Shown in pieces: positions 18,665-27,672 of a stretch of 64,000 nt of DNA. The position numbers were made by a program, and so were the translations under genes. Position 1 is the stretch's first letter. Each line of letters begins with the position of its first letter. Origin of the DNA: Actinacidiphila epipremni (GTDB lineage Bacteria > Actinomycetota > Actinomycetes > Streptomycetales > Streptomycetaceae); NCBI RefSeq assembly GCF_012034175.1, contig NZ_JAATEJ010000006.1, positions 1-64,000 on the forward strand. The letters run 5' to 3'. Under the pieces are notes generated by a model, which saw only the letters and a list, made by a program, of their open reading frames with translations, did no database searches and was not told the origin of the DNA.

Positions 18665-19120
18665 TCAGTACGACTGGAGCTCCCACAGGGTGCCCTCCGG
18701 GTCGCGTACGTGGGCCGTACGCATCGTGGGGCCCCACTCGGGGCGGTCGGCCGGGCCCGCGACGGGGGCGGCGCCGTGGCGCAGGCACAGCTCGTAGCCG
18801 GCGGCGACGTCCGGGACGCGGCTGACGAGCATGCCGCGGTCGGCGGCGGGGGTGCTGGTGCCGGTGCTGGTGCCGTGGCTGCTGCCGGTGCCGGTGGGGG
18901 TGGCGGGGCTTCCCGTCTCCGGGGCCGGGGCGAGCGCGGCCATGGCGTCCCGGCGGATCAGGGCGAGGACGCCCTGGTCGCCCACGTCCCAGCTCGCGTA
19001 CGGGCCGTCCGCCGTGCCGCGGGCGAGCCTCGCGCCGACCAGCCCGGGGAGCACGGCGTCGTAGAAGCGGAAGGCTGCGCCGAAGTCGCCGACGAGCAGG
19101 CGGGGATGGAGCGCGTCCAT
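18665..19120 (-). CDS. VOC-family (glyoxalase/bleomycin resistance-like) protein
   Basis: This 151-residue protein has the paired beta-alpha-beta-beta-beta pattern of the vicinal oxygen chelate superfamily: LHPRLLVGDFGAAFRFYDAVLPG at the start and MRTAHVRDPEGTLWELQSY at the end, the latter with the conserved metal-ligand Glu. A Ser/Thr/Gly-rich insert (about residues 75-95) with short GTS repeats separates the two modules and is unusual. GGAGG lies five bases before the ATG. It is divergent from a MarR gene with a shared 60-base region, so it may be that regulator's target. The substrate is unknown. Confidence 0.83.
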   Translation of the reverse strand: MDALHPRLLVGDFGAAFRFYDAVLPGLVGARLARGTADGPYASWDVGDQGVLALIRRDAMAALAPAPETGSPATPTGTGSSHGTSTGTSTPAADRGMLVSRVPDVAAGYELCLRHGAAPVAGPADRPEWGPTMRTAHVRDPEGTLWELQSY

Positions 19121-19153
19121 CGCGACCTCCGAAATTCATGGGTGCGGACCTAT

Positions 19154-19174
19154 TATTGGTGCGAGCCTACAATA
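19154..19174. promoter_or_regulatory. candidate MarR operator and promoter
   Basis: TATTG (19154-19158) and CAATA (19170-19174) form an inverted repeat in the VOC/MarR intergenic region. The second arm overlaps a -10-like TACAAT (19168-19173) placed 8 bases before the MarR ATG. Transcripts would be nearly leaderless. Autoregulation is inferred. Confidence 0.45.
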
Positions 19175-19180
19175 TGCCCT

Positions 19181-19672
19181 ATGGCCCCGGACCCGACGCC
19201 CGCACCGGCGACCCCGACCTCCACCCCGCCCACGCTCACCGCCCTGACCGCCTATCTGCTGTCCAGGACCGGCAAGGCGGCCCGCGGCCGGCTCGCGGCC
19301 CGGCTGGCGGAGGAGGACCTGCGGCTGTGGCACATGGCGGTGCTCGCCGCCCTCGCGGACTTCGGCCCGCACGCCCAGCGCGCGCTCGCCGAGCGGCTGT
19401 CCATCGACCCCAGCGACATGGTCAAGGTCCTCGACGACCTCACCGCCGCGGGCCACGTCACCCGCACCCGCGACCCCGCCGACCGCCGCCGGGTGCGGGT
19501 CACCGCGACCCCGGCCGGCCGCGCCGCCCTCGCCGCGCAGGTCGGCCGGGCGCAGGAGGTGCAGGCCGAACTGCTGGCCCCGCTGTCGCCGGCCGAACGC
19601 GCCACGCTGCACGCGCTGCTGCTGCGCGTCTTCACGCCGCTGACGGCCCGGCAGGGCCCACCCCTCGACTAG
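19181..19672 (+). CDS. MarR-family transcriptional regulator
   Basis: This 163-residue winged-helix regulator has a DNA-binding core at about residues 48-115 (LAALADFGPHAQRALAERLSIDPSDMVKVLDDLTAAGHVTR, then DPADRRRVRVTATPAGRA, the MarR wing with its Asp-Arg-Arg signature). Helices at both ends form the dimer interface. It is divergent from the VOC gene and only 18 bases ahead of a thiolase gene, so either may be its target. An Ala/Pro/Thr-rich N-terminus precedes the fold. Confidence 0.92.
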   Translation: MAPDPTPAPATPTSTPPTLTALTAYLLSRTGKAARGRLAARLAEEDLRLWHMAVLAALADFGPHAQRALAERLSIDPSDMVKVLDDLTAAGHVTRTRDPADRRRVRVTATPAGRAALAAQVGRAQEVQAELLAPLSPAERATLHALLLRVFTPLTARQGPPLD

Positions 19673-19690
19673 CGCTGCTAGTTTGTGGGC

Positions 19691-20881
<1,191 letters not shown>

Positions 20882-20890
20882 ACCGGCGCC

Positions 20891-20919
20891 CGGCCGGCAC
20901 CCCGGGCGTCCGCCGGCCG
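20891..20919 (+). terminator. possible terminator after the thiolase gene
   Basis: An 8-bp perfect stem CGGCCGGC/GCCGGCCG with a 13-base loop starts 10 bases after the stop. It is moderate evidence in such GC-rich DNA. Confidence 0.45.
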
Positions 20920-21015
20920 CCGACCCTTGCATGATCGGTAGGGGTTGGCCGCGGGGCACCGGTCTGGGAGAATCGGGTCTGTGCTGTTACGGACACCTCG
21001 ACGGGCGGAGTCGCC

Positions 21016-21882
21016 ATGACAAGCCCTGACGGGGCGCACCTGCTGGCGATCAGCGACCTGCACGTCGGATACCAGGCCAACCGGCTGATCGTGGAAGCCC
21101 TCCGGCCCGAGCACGAGGACGACTGGCTGCTCGTCGCCGGAGACGTGGGAGAGCGCTCCACCGACATCCTGTGGGCGCTGGGCACCCTCACCCGGCACTT
21201 CTCCACCGTCATCTGGCTGCCCGGCAACCACGAGCTGTGGACCCCGCCCGACGACCCGGTCCAGCTGCGCGGCGAACGCCGCTACCGCCATCTCGTCGAC
21301 GAGGCGCGGAAGTTGGGCGTCATCACACCCGAGGACCCGTACCCGCTGTGGGAGGGCCCGCAGGGACCGGTCGCCGTCGTCCCGATGTTCCTGCTGTACG
21401 ACTACAGCTGGCGCGACGGCGTCCCCGGCGCCCGTACCAAGGAGGAAGCGCTCTCCCGGGCCCGCGAGGCGGGCGTCGTCTGCACCGACGAGATGTTCCT
21501 GCACCCCGACCCGCTGCCGGCCCGCGACGACTGGTGCCGCGCCCGGGTCGCCGAGACCGCCCGCCGCCTCGACGCCCTCGACCCGGCCCTGCCCACGCTG
21601 CTCGCCAACCACTGGCCGCTGCACCGCGAGCCCACCCAGATCCTGCACTACCCCGAGTTCGCCCTGTGGTGCGGCACCGAGCTGACCGAGGACTGGCACA
21701 CCCGCTACCGCGCCACCGAGGTCGTCTACGGCCATCTGCACATCCCCCGGGTCATCTGGCGCGACGGCGTCCGCTTCACCGAGGTCTCGCTCGGCTACCC
21801 CCGCGAATGGGGCCGCCGCCCGAACGGCCCCTCGGGCCCGCGCCGGATCCTCGCCCGCGGCCGGCAGGAGGCCCACCGGTGA
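21016..21882 (+). CDS. calcineurin-like metallophosphoesterase
   Basis: This 288-residue protein shows the metallophosphoesterase motif series: SDLHVG (13-18), GDVGE (42-46), GNHELW (70-75), ANHWPLHR and GHLHIPR near residue 240, giving a two-metal site. It is likely cytoplasmic, with no signal peptide. It overlaps by 4 bases with a phosphopantetheinyl transferase gene. This pairing recurs in streptomycetes and suggests a linked role, perhaps turnover of phosphopantetheine or CoA intermediates, which is conjecture. Two LacI-type palindromes fall inside the gene (21147-21160 and, weaker, near 21447). Confidence 0.9.
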   Translation: MTSPDGAHLLAISDLHVGYQANRLIVEALRPEHEDDWLLVAGDVGERSTDILWALGTLTRHFSTVIWLPGNHELWTPPDDPVQLRGERRYRHLVDEARKLGVITPEDPYPLWEGPQGPVAVVPMFLLYDYSWRDGVPGARTKEEALSRAREAGVVCTDEMFLHPDPLPARDDWCRARVAETARRLDALDPALPTLLANHWPLHREPTQILHYPEFALWCGTELTEDWHTRYRATEVVYGHLHIPRVIWRDGVRFTEVSLGYPREWGRRPNGPSGPRRILARGRQEAHR

Positions 21883-22643
21883 TCGAACTCGTGCTGCCCG
21901 AGGGCGTGTTCCACCGCGCCGCCTACGGCGACGAGCTGGACTTCGCGCCGCTGCACCCCGAGGAGACCGCCGCCGTCGCCCGCGCCGTCGCCAAGCGGCA
22001 GCGCGAGTACACCGCCGGCCGCGCCTGCGCCCGGGACGCCCTGGCCCGGCTCGGCCTGCCGCCGGGCCCGATCCTGCGCGACGCCCACCGCGGCGCCCCG
22101 CAGTGGCCGGACGGCGTCGTCGGCAGCATCACCCACTGCGACCGCTACCGCGCCGCGGCCGTCGCCCGCAGGACCGACATCCTCGCGCTCGGCATCGACG
22201 CGGAACCGCACGACGTGCTCCCCGAGGGCGTGCTGGACGCCGTCACCGCCACCGACGCCGAACGCGCCGCGCTCGCCGGACTCATGGAGAGCGCTCCCCA
22301 GGTGCACTGGGACCGGCTGCTCTTCAGCGCCAAGGAGACCGTCTACAAGGCGTGGTATCCCTACCACCACCGCATGCTCGGCTTCCACGAGGCCGAGCTG
22401 CTCTTCACCGCCGACCCGGACGCCGCCGACCGCGGCGGCTACACCGCCCGGCTGCTGATCCCCGGGCCGCTGCTCGCCGACGGCGTCGGCCCCGACGTCT
22501 TCACCGGCCGCTGGGCCGTGCGCGACGGCCTGCTCGTCACCGCGATCGCCGTCCCGGCACGCACCGCCGCCGGCAGCCCCCGGGCGGCCGTCCCCGGCGC
22601 GTCCGCCCCCGCCGACCCCGGCACCACCGCGGCCACCGGCTGA
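21879..22643 (+). CDS. 4'-phosphopantetheinyl transferase (EntD/Sfp type)
   Basis: This 254-residue PPTase transfers the phosphopantetheine arm of CoA to carrier-protein serines of PKS, NRPS or fatty-acid systems. Key motifs are VGSITHC (81-87), GIDAEP with Asp107 and Glu109 (magnesium), and FSAKETVYKAWYP (149-161) with the conserved Lys and Glu. The GTG at 21879 overlaps the upstream TGA, with AGGAGG eight bases before it. The last 30 residues are Ala/Pro-rich and probably disordered. No biosynthetic gene cluster lies in the window, so it likely serves the whole cell. Confidence 0.94.
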   Translation: MIELVLPEGVFHRAAYGDELDFAPLHPEETAAVARAVAKRQREYTAGRACARDALARLGLPPGPILRDAHRGAPQWPDGVVGSITHCDRYRAAAVARRTDILALGIDAEPHDVLPEGVLDAVTATDAERAALAGLMESAPQVHWDRLLFSAKETVYKAWYPYHHRMLGFHEAELLFTADPDAADRGGYTARLLIPGPLLADGVGPDVFTGRWAVRDGLLVTAIAVPARTAAGSPRAAVPGASAPADPGTTAATG

Positions 22644-22760
22644 GGACCGGCTGACCACCGGTCACGTACGGCGGGCCGCTTACGGCCGGCGCACCGACCG
22701 GCCGCGTACGACCGGCGCAGGACGCCGCGCGCGGGAGACCGGCCCCGCGGCGGCCGGGCC

Positions 22761-23813
22761 TCAGGCCGACTCGCGCTCCACCAGCGTGGTCTTGAAGATC
22801 ACCGAGCGGATGTCCTGCGACGGGTCGTCGATCAGCGCCAGCAGCAGCCGGGCCATCTCCGCCGCCATGTCCTCCACCGGCTGGCGCACCGTCGTCAGCA
22901 GCGGCCGGGACGCCTGGGCCGCGCTGCTGTCGTCGAAGCCGATCACCGCGACGTCCTCCGGCACCCGCCGCCCCTGCTCCCGCAGGACGTGCAACGCCCC
23001 TTGCGCCATCAGGTCGTTGGCGACGAAGACCCCGTCGGTGTCGGGATGGCACTCCAGCAGCTCGCGCATCGCCCGCTCCCCGCCCACCTGCGTGAAGCTG
23101 CCCTCGACGCTCGGCACGTACGCGTGCCCGTGCTCGGCCATCGCCTCCCGGAAACCGGCCAGCCGGTCCTGCCCGGCCGGCGAGTCGAAGGGGCCGGCGA
23201 TCGTGGTGATCCGCCGGCAGCCGCGCGCCAGCAGCCGCTCGGCGGCGAGCTTCGCGCCCGCCTGCTGCGCCACGTCCACGTAGCTGATCGGGATCGCCGT
23301 CGACGGCCGGGCGAACAGCACGGTCGGCAGCCCCGCCTCGGTCAGCAGGAACGGCAGCGAGTCGCCCGGCGCTATCGACACCAGCGCCACCCCGTCGATG
23401 TGCTCCTGGCGCAGGTTGGCCACCAGCGCGTGCCGGGCGTCCTCGGAGTCGGCGAGCATCAGCACCGGGTGCACCCCGCGTGGCCGCAGCACCGTCAGCA
23501 GCCCGCCGACCACCCGGCCGAAGAACGGGTCGCTGAAGACCTGGCCGAGGAACGGGTCGTCGCGGGTGCGGTGCGCGGGGACGGAGAAGACCAGGGCGAT
23601 CGAGTCGGTGCGCCGGGTCACCAGCGTCCTGGCCGCCCGGTTGGGCACATAGCCGGTCGCCTCGACCGCCTCCTGGACGATCCGCTGGATCTCCGGGTCC
23701 ACGTTGCGCGTGCCGTTGACCACGCGGGAGACCGTCGCGCGCGACACCCCCGCGGACCGCGCGACGTCTTCCAGAGTGGGCTGGCGCGGCCCCGGCGGAC
23801 GGCTGCTCGTCAT
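22761..23813 (-). CDS. LacI-family regulator, likely of the GAGAGCGCTCTC regulon
   Basis: This 350-residue LacI repressor has its HTH at residues 12-36 (PTLEDVARSAGVSRATVSRVVNG) and hinge helix near YVPNRAARTLVTRRTDSIAL. The ligand-binding fold spans about 65-345. The HTH and hinge closely resemble the CebR/BglR group of Streptomyces, whose operator is TGGGAGCGCTCCCA. I chose the ATG at 23813. A -10-like TATAAC ends nine bases before it, so the mRNA is nearly leaderless. The promoter holds a perfect GGAGAGCGCTCTCC (23836-23849), implying autoregulation. It sits next to GH16 and GH3 genes with the same site. The inducer is probably a beta-gluco-oligosaccharide. Confidence 0.92.
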   Translation of the reverse strand: MTSSRPPGPRQPTLEDVARSAGVSRATVSRVVNGTRNVDPEIQRIVQEAVEATGYVPNRAARTLVTRRTDSIALVFSVPAHRTRDDPFLGQVFSDPFFGRVVGGLLTVLRPRGVHPVLMLADSEDARHALVANLRQEHIDGVALVSIAPGDSLPFLLTEAGLPTVLFARPSTAIPISYVDVAQQAGAKLAAERLLARGCRRITTIAGPFDSPAGQDRLAGFREAMAEHGHAYVPSVEGSFTQVGGERAMRELLECHPDTDGVFVANDLMAQGALHVLREQGRRVPEDVAVIGFDDSSAAQASRPLLTTVRQPVEDMAAEMARLLLALIDDPSQDIRSVIFKTTLVERESA

Positions 23814-23821
23814 GGGTGCAG

Positions 23822-23849
23822 TTATACCATGCGGCGGAGAGCGCTCTCC
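23822..23849 (-). promoter_or_regulatory. LacI autoregulatory operator and promoter
   Basis: The perfect 14-bp palindrome GGAGAGCGCTCTCC at 23836-23849 occupies the -35 area of a promoter whose -10 is TATAAC (23822-23827, minus strand). Binding would exclude RNA polymerase. Confidence 0.72.
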
Positions 23850-23956
23850 GGCCTTCGGTGCAGGCCACAGCGGGGCCGGGGGACATACAGGAGCGGGGTG
23901 CGACGACCCCCCACAGGCCCGCCGCACCCCGCCCCGGTCTCAGCCGGGCCCGCCGC

Positions 23957-26900
23957 TCAGGCGTACACCCCGAACTCGTACAGCGAGTCGCCGTACGCGG
24001 TGCCGCGCTGCCCGATCAGCACCCGCACATAGCGCCCGGAGCCGCTGACGTCGAAGGTGTCGACACCGCCGGCCCCGGTCGACGTCGAGTACACCGTCGT
24101 CCAGTTGCTCGCGTCGTTCGACAGCTGCACCTGGTACGCCTTCCCGTACGCCGCCTCCCACGCCAGCTGCACGTGCTTGACGGCCGTGACCGCGCCCAGG
24201 TCCACCTGCACCCACTGCGGGTCGCTCCAGTCGCTCGCCCACCGGCTGCTCATGTTGCCGTCGGTGGCCATGGACGGCGTGCACGGGCAGCCGCCGGTCG
24301 GGTCGGTCTGGTACGACGAGGCGGTCGTCGGCCTGCCCAGCGCCACGTTCGTCCCGTCGACCTTCGGGGCGACCACCCGGAAGGACTTGGTCTCGATGCC
24401 GACGTTGCCGTGCCCGTCGTAGGCGTAGACGTAGACCTTCCACACCCCGAGCGTCGTCGGCGCGGTCGCCGTGAACTGCCCGTTCCCGGTCTGGGTGAAG
24501 GTCACCTGGCGCAGCCCCGTGCCGCCGTCGACGTACTTCGAGGAGTACATCAGCTGGTAGCGGACCGTGTCGCCGTTGGGGTCGGTGGCCGGCGCCGACA
24601 CCGTGAACTGCCCGCCGGCCGGTACCGCGGTGGCGTTCGACACCGTCATCGACCCGATCACCGGCGGGGTGTTCGCCTGCGGCGAGCCGCCGTAGTCCTT
24701 GGCGACCGAGTAGTACGCCAGGCGCTTCCAGCCGCTCGGGCGGACGTTGAACCACACGCCGCCGAAGTCGTTCTCCTCGCCGTAGTTGAACATCGTCGCC
24801 CCGAGGCCGACGCCGGTGTGCCCCACGACGCAGTTCCACGCCGAGACGTACGCGTCGCGCTTCTGCGTGTCCGTCGGCTCGGTCGGCACCCCGTTCGCGT
24901 CGTTCGGCACCTCCCACTCGCCGGCCTCACCGGACTCCGTCACGATGTACGGCTTGGTGTAGCCGCCGTTGATCCAGTCCTGCTTGACGTTGCACACCGC
25001 CCCGTAGGAGTTGACCGCGTAGAGGTCGAGGGAGGGCGTGTACTGCTTGTAGTACGGCCACGCGCCCGTCCACGCGTCGGTCGACGTCACCGGGTGGTTG
25101 GGGTCGATCGCGTGGATCGCCTGCGCGACCTGCTCCACGAACTGCGCGTAGGCGATGCGCTGCTGCTCGATCGCCGCGCCGGAGTAGTGGTCCTGCGTGG
25201 TGAGGATGACCTCGTTGCCGACGTCCCACATCAGCACGCCGGGATGGTTCTTGTAGGTGGTCACCCAGTTCTTGATGTCGTTGAGGGTGTTGGTCTTGTA
25301 CGCGGTGTCGTTGACGTAGTCGGCGCCCTGGTTGAGCCAGAAGCCGCTCACGACCTTCATCCCGTACGCCGCCGCCGCGTCCAGCAGCGGCTTGCTGGTC
25401 GCGTCGGTGCCCCAGGTGCGCAGCGTGTTGACGCCCATCGCCTTCAGGTCGCGCATGTGGGCGTCGGCGGTGGAGGTCGCCGGGCCCCATGTCATGCCCT
25501 TGACCTGCCAGGGCTTGCCGTCCACCGTGAGCTGCCAGTTGCCCTGGCCGCCGGTGACGTGGACGTTGCTCGGCGCGGTCGGCACCGGCGGGTCGGTCAG
25601 CGGCGCGGGGGCGGTGCCGGTGGTCTGCGACACCGTCACGTTGTCGATGCTCAGCACACCGCCGGAGGAGGTGCCGGCGGCCGGCGAGGTGCAGCCGCAG
25701 ACCGCATTGGGGTAGGAACCGCCGATGCGCAGGCTGAAGTCGAGGTAGAGGCCGTGGTGCACGGCGGCGTTCCAGGTGGACACCCCGACCTGCGACTCGC
25801 TGACCTGCCAGATCTGGTTGCCGTCCAGATACCAGCGGATCTGCTCGTCGGAGGTGGTGCGGTCGATGATCTCGGAGTAGGTGTGGTAGCCGCTCTGGCA
25901 GCCGGTGCAGGTCGCCAGGCCGCTCGTCAGGCCGTTGTACTCGGCGCAGTTGCCGCCGGGCGCGGTGCCGCAGTGCAGCGTCGCGGAGACCTGGCTGCGG
26001 CCGTTGACGTCCTCCATGATGTCGCTCTCGCCGACCGCCGGCCATGAGTTGAGGTCGCCGCGGTAGGCGGCGCCCATCGCGCGGAAGGACGGCCAGTAGC
26101 CGAGCGCCTGGGCGACCTGCGGCTGCTTGAGCGTCGCGGAGATCTGCAACTGGCCGCCGGCCGGGGCGGTGAAGTCGGCGCGCTTGGTCTCGATCCGGCC
26201 CGAGGTCCAGGCGGTGCCGGACTTCAGGGCGGTGAGGTTGAGGTGGCCGCTGCCGTCGAGGCCGACGTTGGCGGTGGAGTCGGTGGCCGTCTCGACCTCG
26301 CCGGTGCCCCAGTTGGCCGGGCCGCCGGGGTAGGCGGTGCCGGTGTCGGTGATCCAGTTGTTGGCGTCGGGCCTGGTGTTGGCCGCGCCGTTGAAGTCGT
26401 CGCTCCACAGGGTCTGCCAGTTGCCGGGCGGCGGGGTGCCGGTGCCGCCGTTGCCGCCGCCGTTGCCGCCGCCGTCCGCGCCGCCGTCACCGCCGCCCGT
26501 GGTGCCGCCGGTCGTGCCGCCGGTGCCGGCCGTGCCGTAGACCTGGAACTCCCACAGCGAATAGCCGTAGCCGTTGCTGCGGACCGTGCCGTTCATCCGC
26601 ACATAGCGGCCGGAGCCGGTCGCGGTGACGGTCTCGGTGCCGCCGGGGGAGGAGGTGGTGGCGTAGATCTGCGTCCAGTGCGTGGCGTCGTCTGACACCT
26701 GGATCTGGTACGCCTTGGCCGGGTTCTCCCAGGTGAGCACCACTTTGCTGAGGGTGGAGGCGGCGCCGAGGTCGACCTGGAGCCACTGCGGGTCGGACCA
26801 GGCGCTGGCCCAGCGGGTGGTGGCGCTGCCGTCGACCGCCGCGGAGGCGGGGTAGCCGGCGCCCTCGGTGGAGGAGGCGGTGGCCGGCCTGCCCTGCGAG

Positions 26901-27046
26901 AGCAGGGTGTCGGCGGCGTGCGCGGGGGTGGTCGGGACGGCCAGCGCGTACAGCGCCAGGCCCACGGCCACCAGGAGCAGGAACGCGGCACGCAGCGGCG
27001 GAGGCAGGGCTCCGGCCCGCGGGCGTGCCGAGGGTGACGCATCCAT
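23957..27046 (-). CDS. secreted two-domain glycosidase: CBM32-GH16-TIM barrel-CBM32
   Basis: This is a 1029-residue secreted enzyme. Residues 1-44 are a signal peptide ending AHA. Residues 45-172 are an F5/8C (CBM32-like) domain, followed by a Gly-rich linker (173-205). Residues 208-474 are a GH16 domain with the catalytic triad Glu340-Asp342-Glu345 in ESDIME. Residues about 500-785 are a clan-A TIM barrel resembling the GH2 C-terminal or GH5 type. It has a likely acid/base Glu612 in DVGNEV and nucleophile Glu704 in IVTESGE. An Ig-like module (about 793-895) and a second F5/8C domain (896-1029) follow. GH16 suggests endo-beta-1,3(4)-glucan cleavage; the barrel specificity is open. Two catalytic domains in one chain is the odd feature. 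GGAG precedes the ATG by six bases. Confidence 0.9.
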   Translation of the reverse strand: MDASPSARPRAGALPPPLRAAFLLLVAVGLALYALAVPTTPAHAADTLLSQGRPATASSTEGAGYPASAAVDGSATTRWASAWSDPQWLQVDLGAASTLSKVVLTWENPAKAYQIQVSDDATHWTQIYATTSSPGGTETVTATGSGRYVRMNGTVRSNGYGYSLWEFQVYGTAGTGGTTGGTTGGGDGGADGGGNGGGNGGTGTPPPGNWQTLWSDDFNGAANTRPDANNWITDTGTAYPGGPANWGTGEVETATDSTANVGLDGSGHLNLTALKSGTAWTSGRIETKRADFTAPAGGQLQISATLKQPQVAQALGYWPSFRAMGAAYRGDLNSWPAVGESDIMEDVNGRSQVSATLHCGTAPGGNCAEYNGLTSGLATCTGCQSGYHTYSEIIDRTTSDEQIRWYLDGNQIWQVSESQVGVSTWNAAVHHGLYLDFSLRIGGSYPNAVCGCTSPAAGTSSGGVLSIDNVTVSQTTGTAPAPLTDPPVPTAPSNVHVTGGQGNWQLTVDGKPWQVKGMTWGPATSTADAHMRDLKAMGVNTLRTWGTDATSKPLLDAAAAYGMKVVSGFWLNQGADYVNDTAYKTNTLNDIKNWVTTYKNHPGVLMWDVGNEVILTTQDHYSGAAIEQQRIAYAQFVEQVAQAIHAIDPNHPVTSTDAWTGAWPYYKQYTPSLDLYAVNSYGAVCNVKQDWINGGYTKPYIVTESGEAGEWEVPNDANGVPTEPTDTQKRDAYVSAWNCVVGHTGVGLGATMFNYGEENDFGGVWFNVRPSGWKRLAYYSVAKDYGGSPQANTPPVIGSMTVSNATAVPAGGQFTVSAPATDPNGDTVRYQLMYSSKYVDGGTGLRQVTFTQTGNGQFTATAPTTLGVWKVYVYAYDGHGNVGIETKSFRVVAPKVDGTNVALGRPTTASSYQTDPTGGCPCTPSMATDGNMSSRWASDWSDPQWVQVDLGAVTAVKHVQLAWEAAYGKAYQVQLSNDASNWTTVYSTSTGAGGVDTFDVSGSGRYVRVLIGQRGTAYGDSLYEFGVYA

Positions 27047-27203
27047 GGCGGACTCCAGCGGTGGGGGGTGGTGAGGGGAGGGCGCGCTCCCGGCACGGAC
27101 GGAGGGGGGAGAAGGCGGGGGGAGGGCGCGGCGGGGAAGAGGTGCGGGCGCGCCGGGGAGGTGGCGGTGGAGGTGTGGTGCGCGGGTGTGGGGGAGGAGG
27201 GCC

Positions 27204-27259
27204 GGGAGAGCGCTCTCTCAGTGGCCCCGATGGTTGCGGCAACGTTTCCGGGGTGTCAA
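27204..27259 (-). promoter_or_regulatory. promoter and LacI-type operator of the GH16/TIM-barrel gene
   Basis: On the minus strand TTGACA (27254-27259) is followed after 18 bp by AACCAT (27230-27235). The palindrome GGGAGAGCGCTCTCTC (27204-27219) lies just downstream. A small inverted repeat GTTGC-G-GCAAC (27233-27243) overlaps the -10 and could be a second site. The layout is the same as before the beta-helix gene at 104-2734. Confidence 0.68.
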
Positions 27260-27503
27260 GGGATCGGACGCGAACGGCCGTGACCGCACCGGGTCGTTGG
27301 GCGGGATGTGCCGTCATGCGGTGGATTGGGTGTTGGGACGGATGAAGCTGATGGTACGGGCGGGGTGCCGGTGGGTGGTCCGGATGGCTTCTGACGGGTC
27401 GGGGCGCGTCGTGGCGGGTCGAAGCGGTGCTGTGCGGGCTGCCTGACGGGCGGTCGACGGGTGGATGGCGGCCGTTGGGCGGCCGGCGGACCGGTGGCGG
27501 GGC

Positions 27504-27558
27504 TTGACAGGGCGTCGGCCCGAGGGTGAAGGTAAGCGCCTGGGAGAGCGCTCTCCCA
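27504..27558 (+). promoter_or_regulatory. GH3 promoter with perfect 18-bp palindrome
   Basis: TGGGAGAGCGCTCTCCCA (27541-27558) is a perfect 18-bp palindrome, the best match in the window, 115 bases before the GH3 ATG. A TTGACA at 27504-27509 precedes it; the -10 is weak. The 27260-27503 stretch between the divergent promoters shows no gene. Confidence 0.72.
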
Positions 27559-27672
27559 GCTCTGTGGGCCCCCGCCCCCGGGACAGCTCGTCTCCAGCCT
27601 GCCGCTCACCGCGGCCTTCCGGCCGATGGACCGTCACGCCGCGGGCGGCGCCGCACGGAAGGCCATGAAGGG

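Noticed and set aside
21879-22643. PPTase as a sign of a secondary-metabolite cluster
   Set aside because: No PKS, NRPS or tailoring genes in the window; the metallophosphoesterase-PPTase pair occurs as a stand-alone unit.
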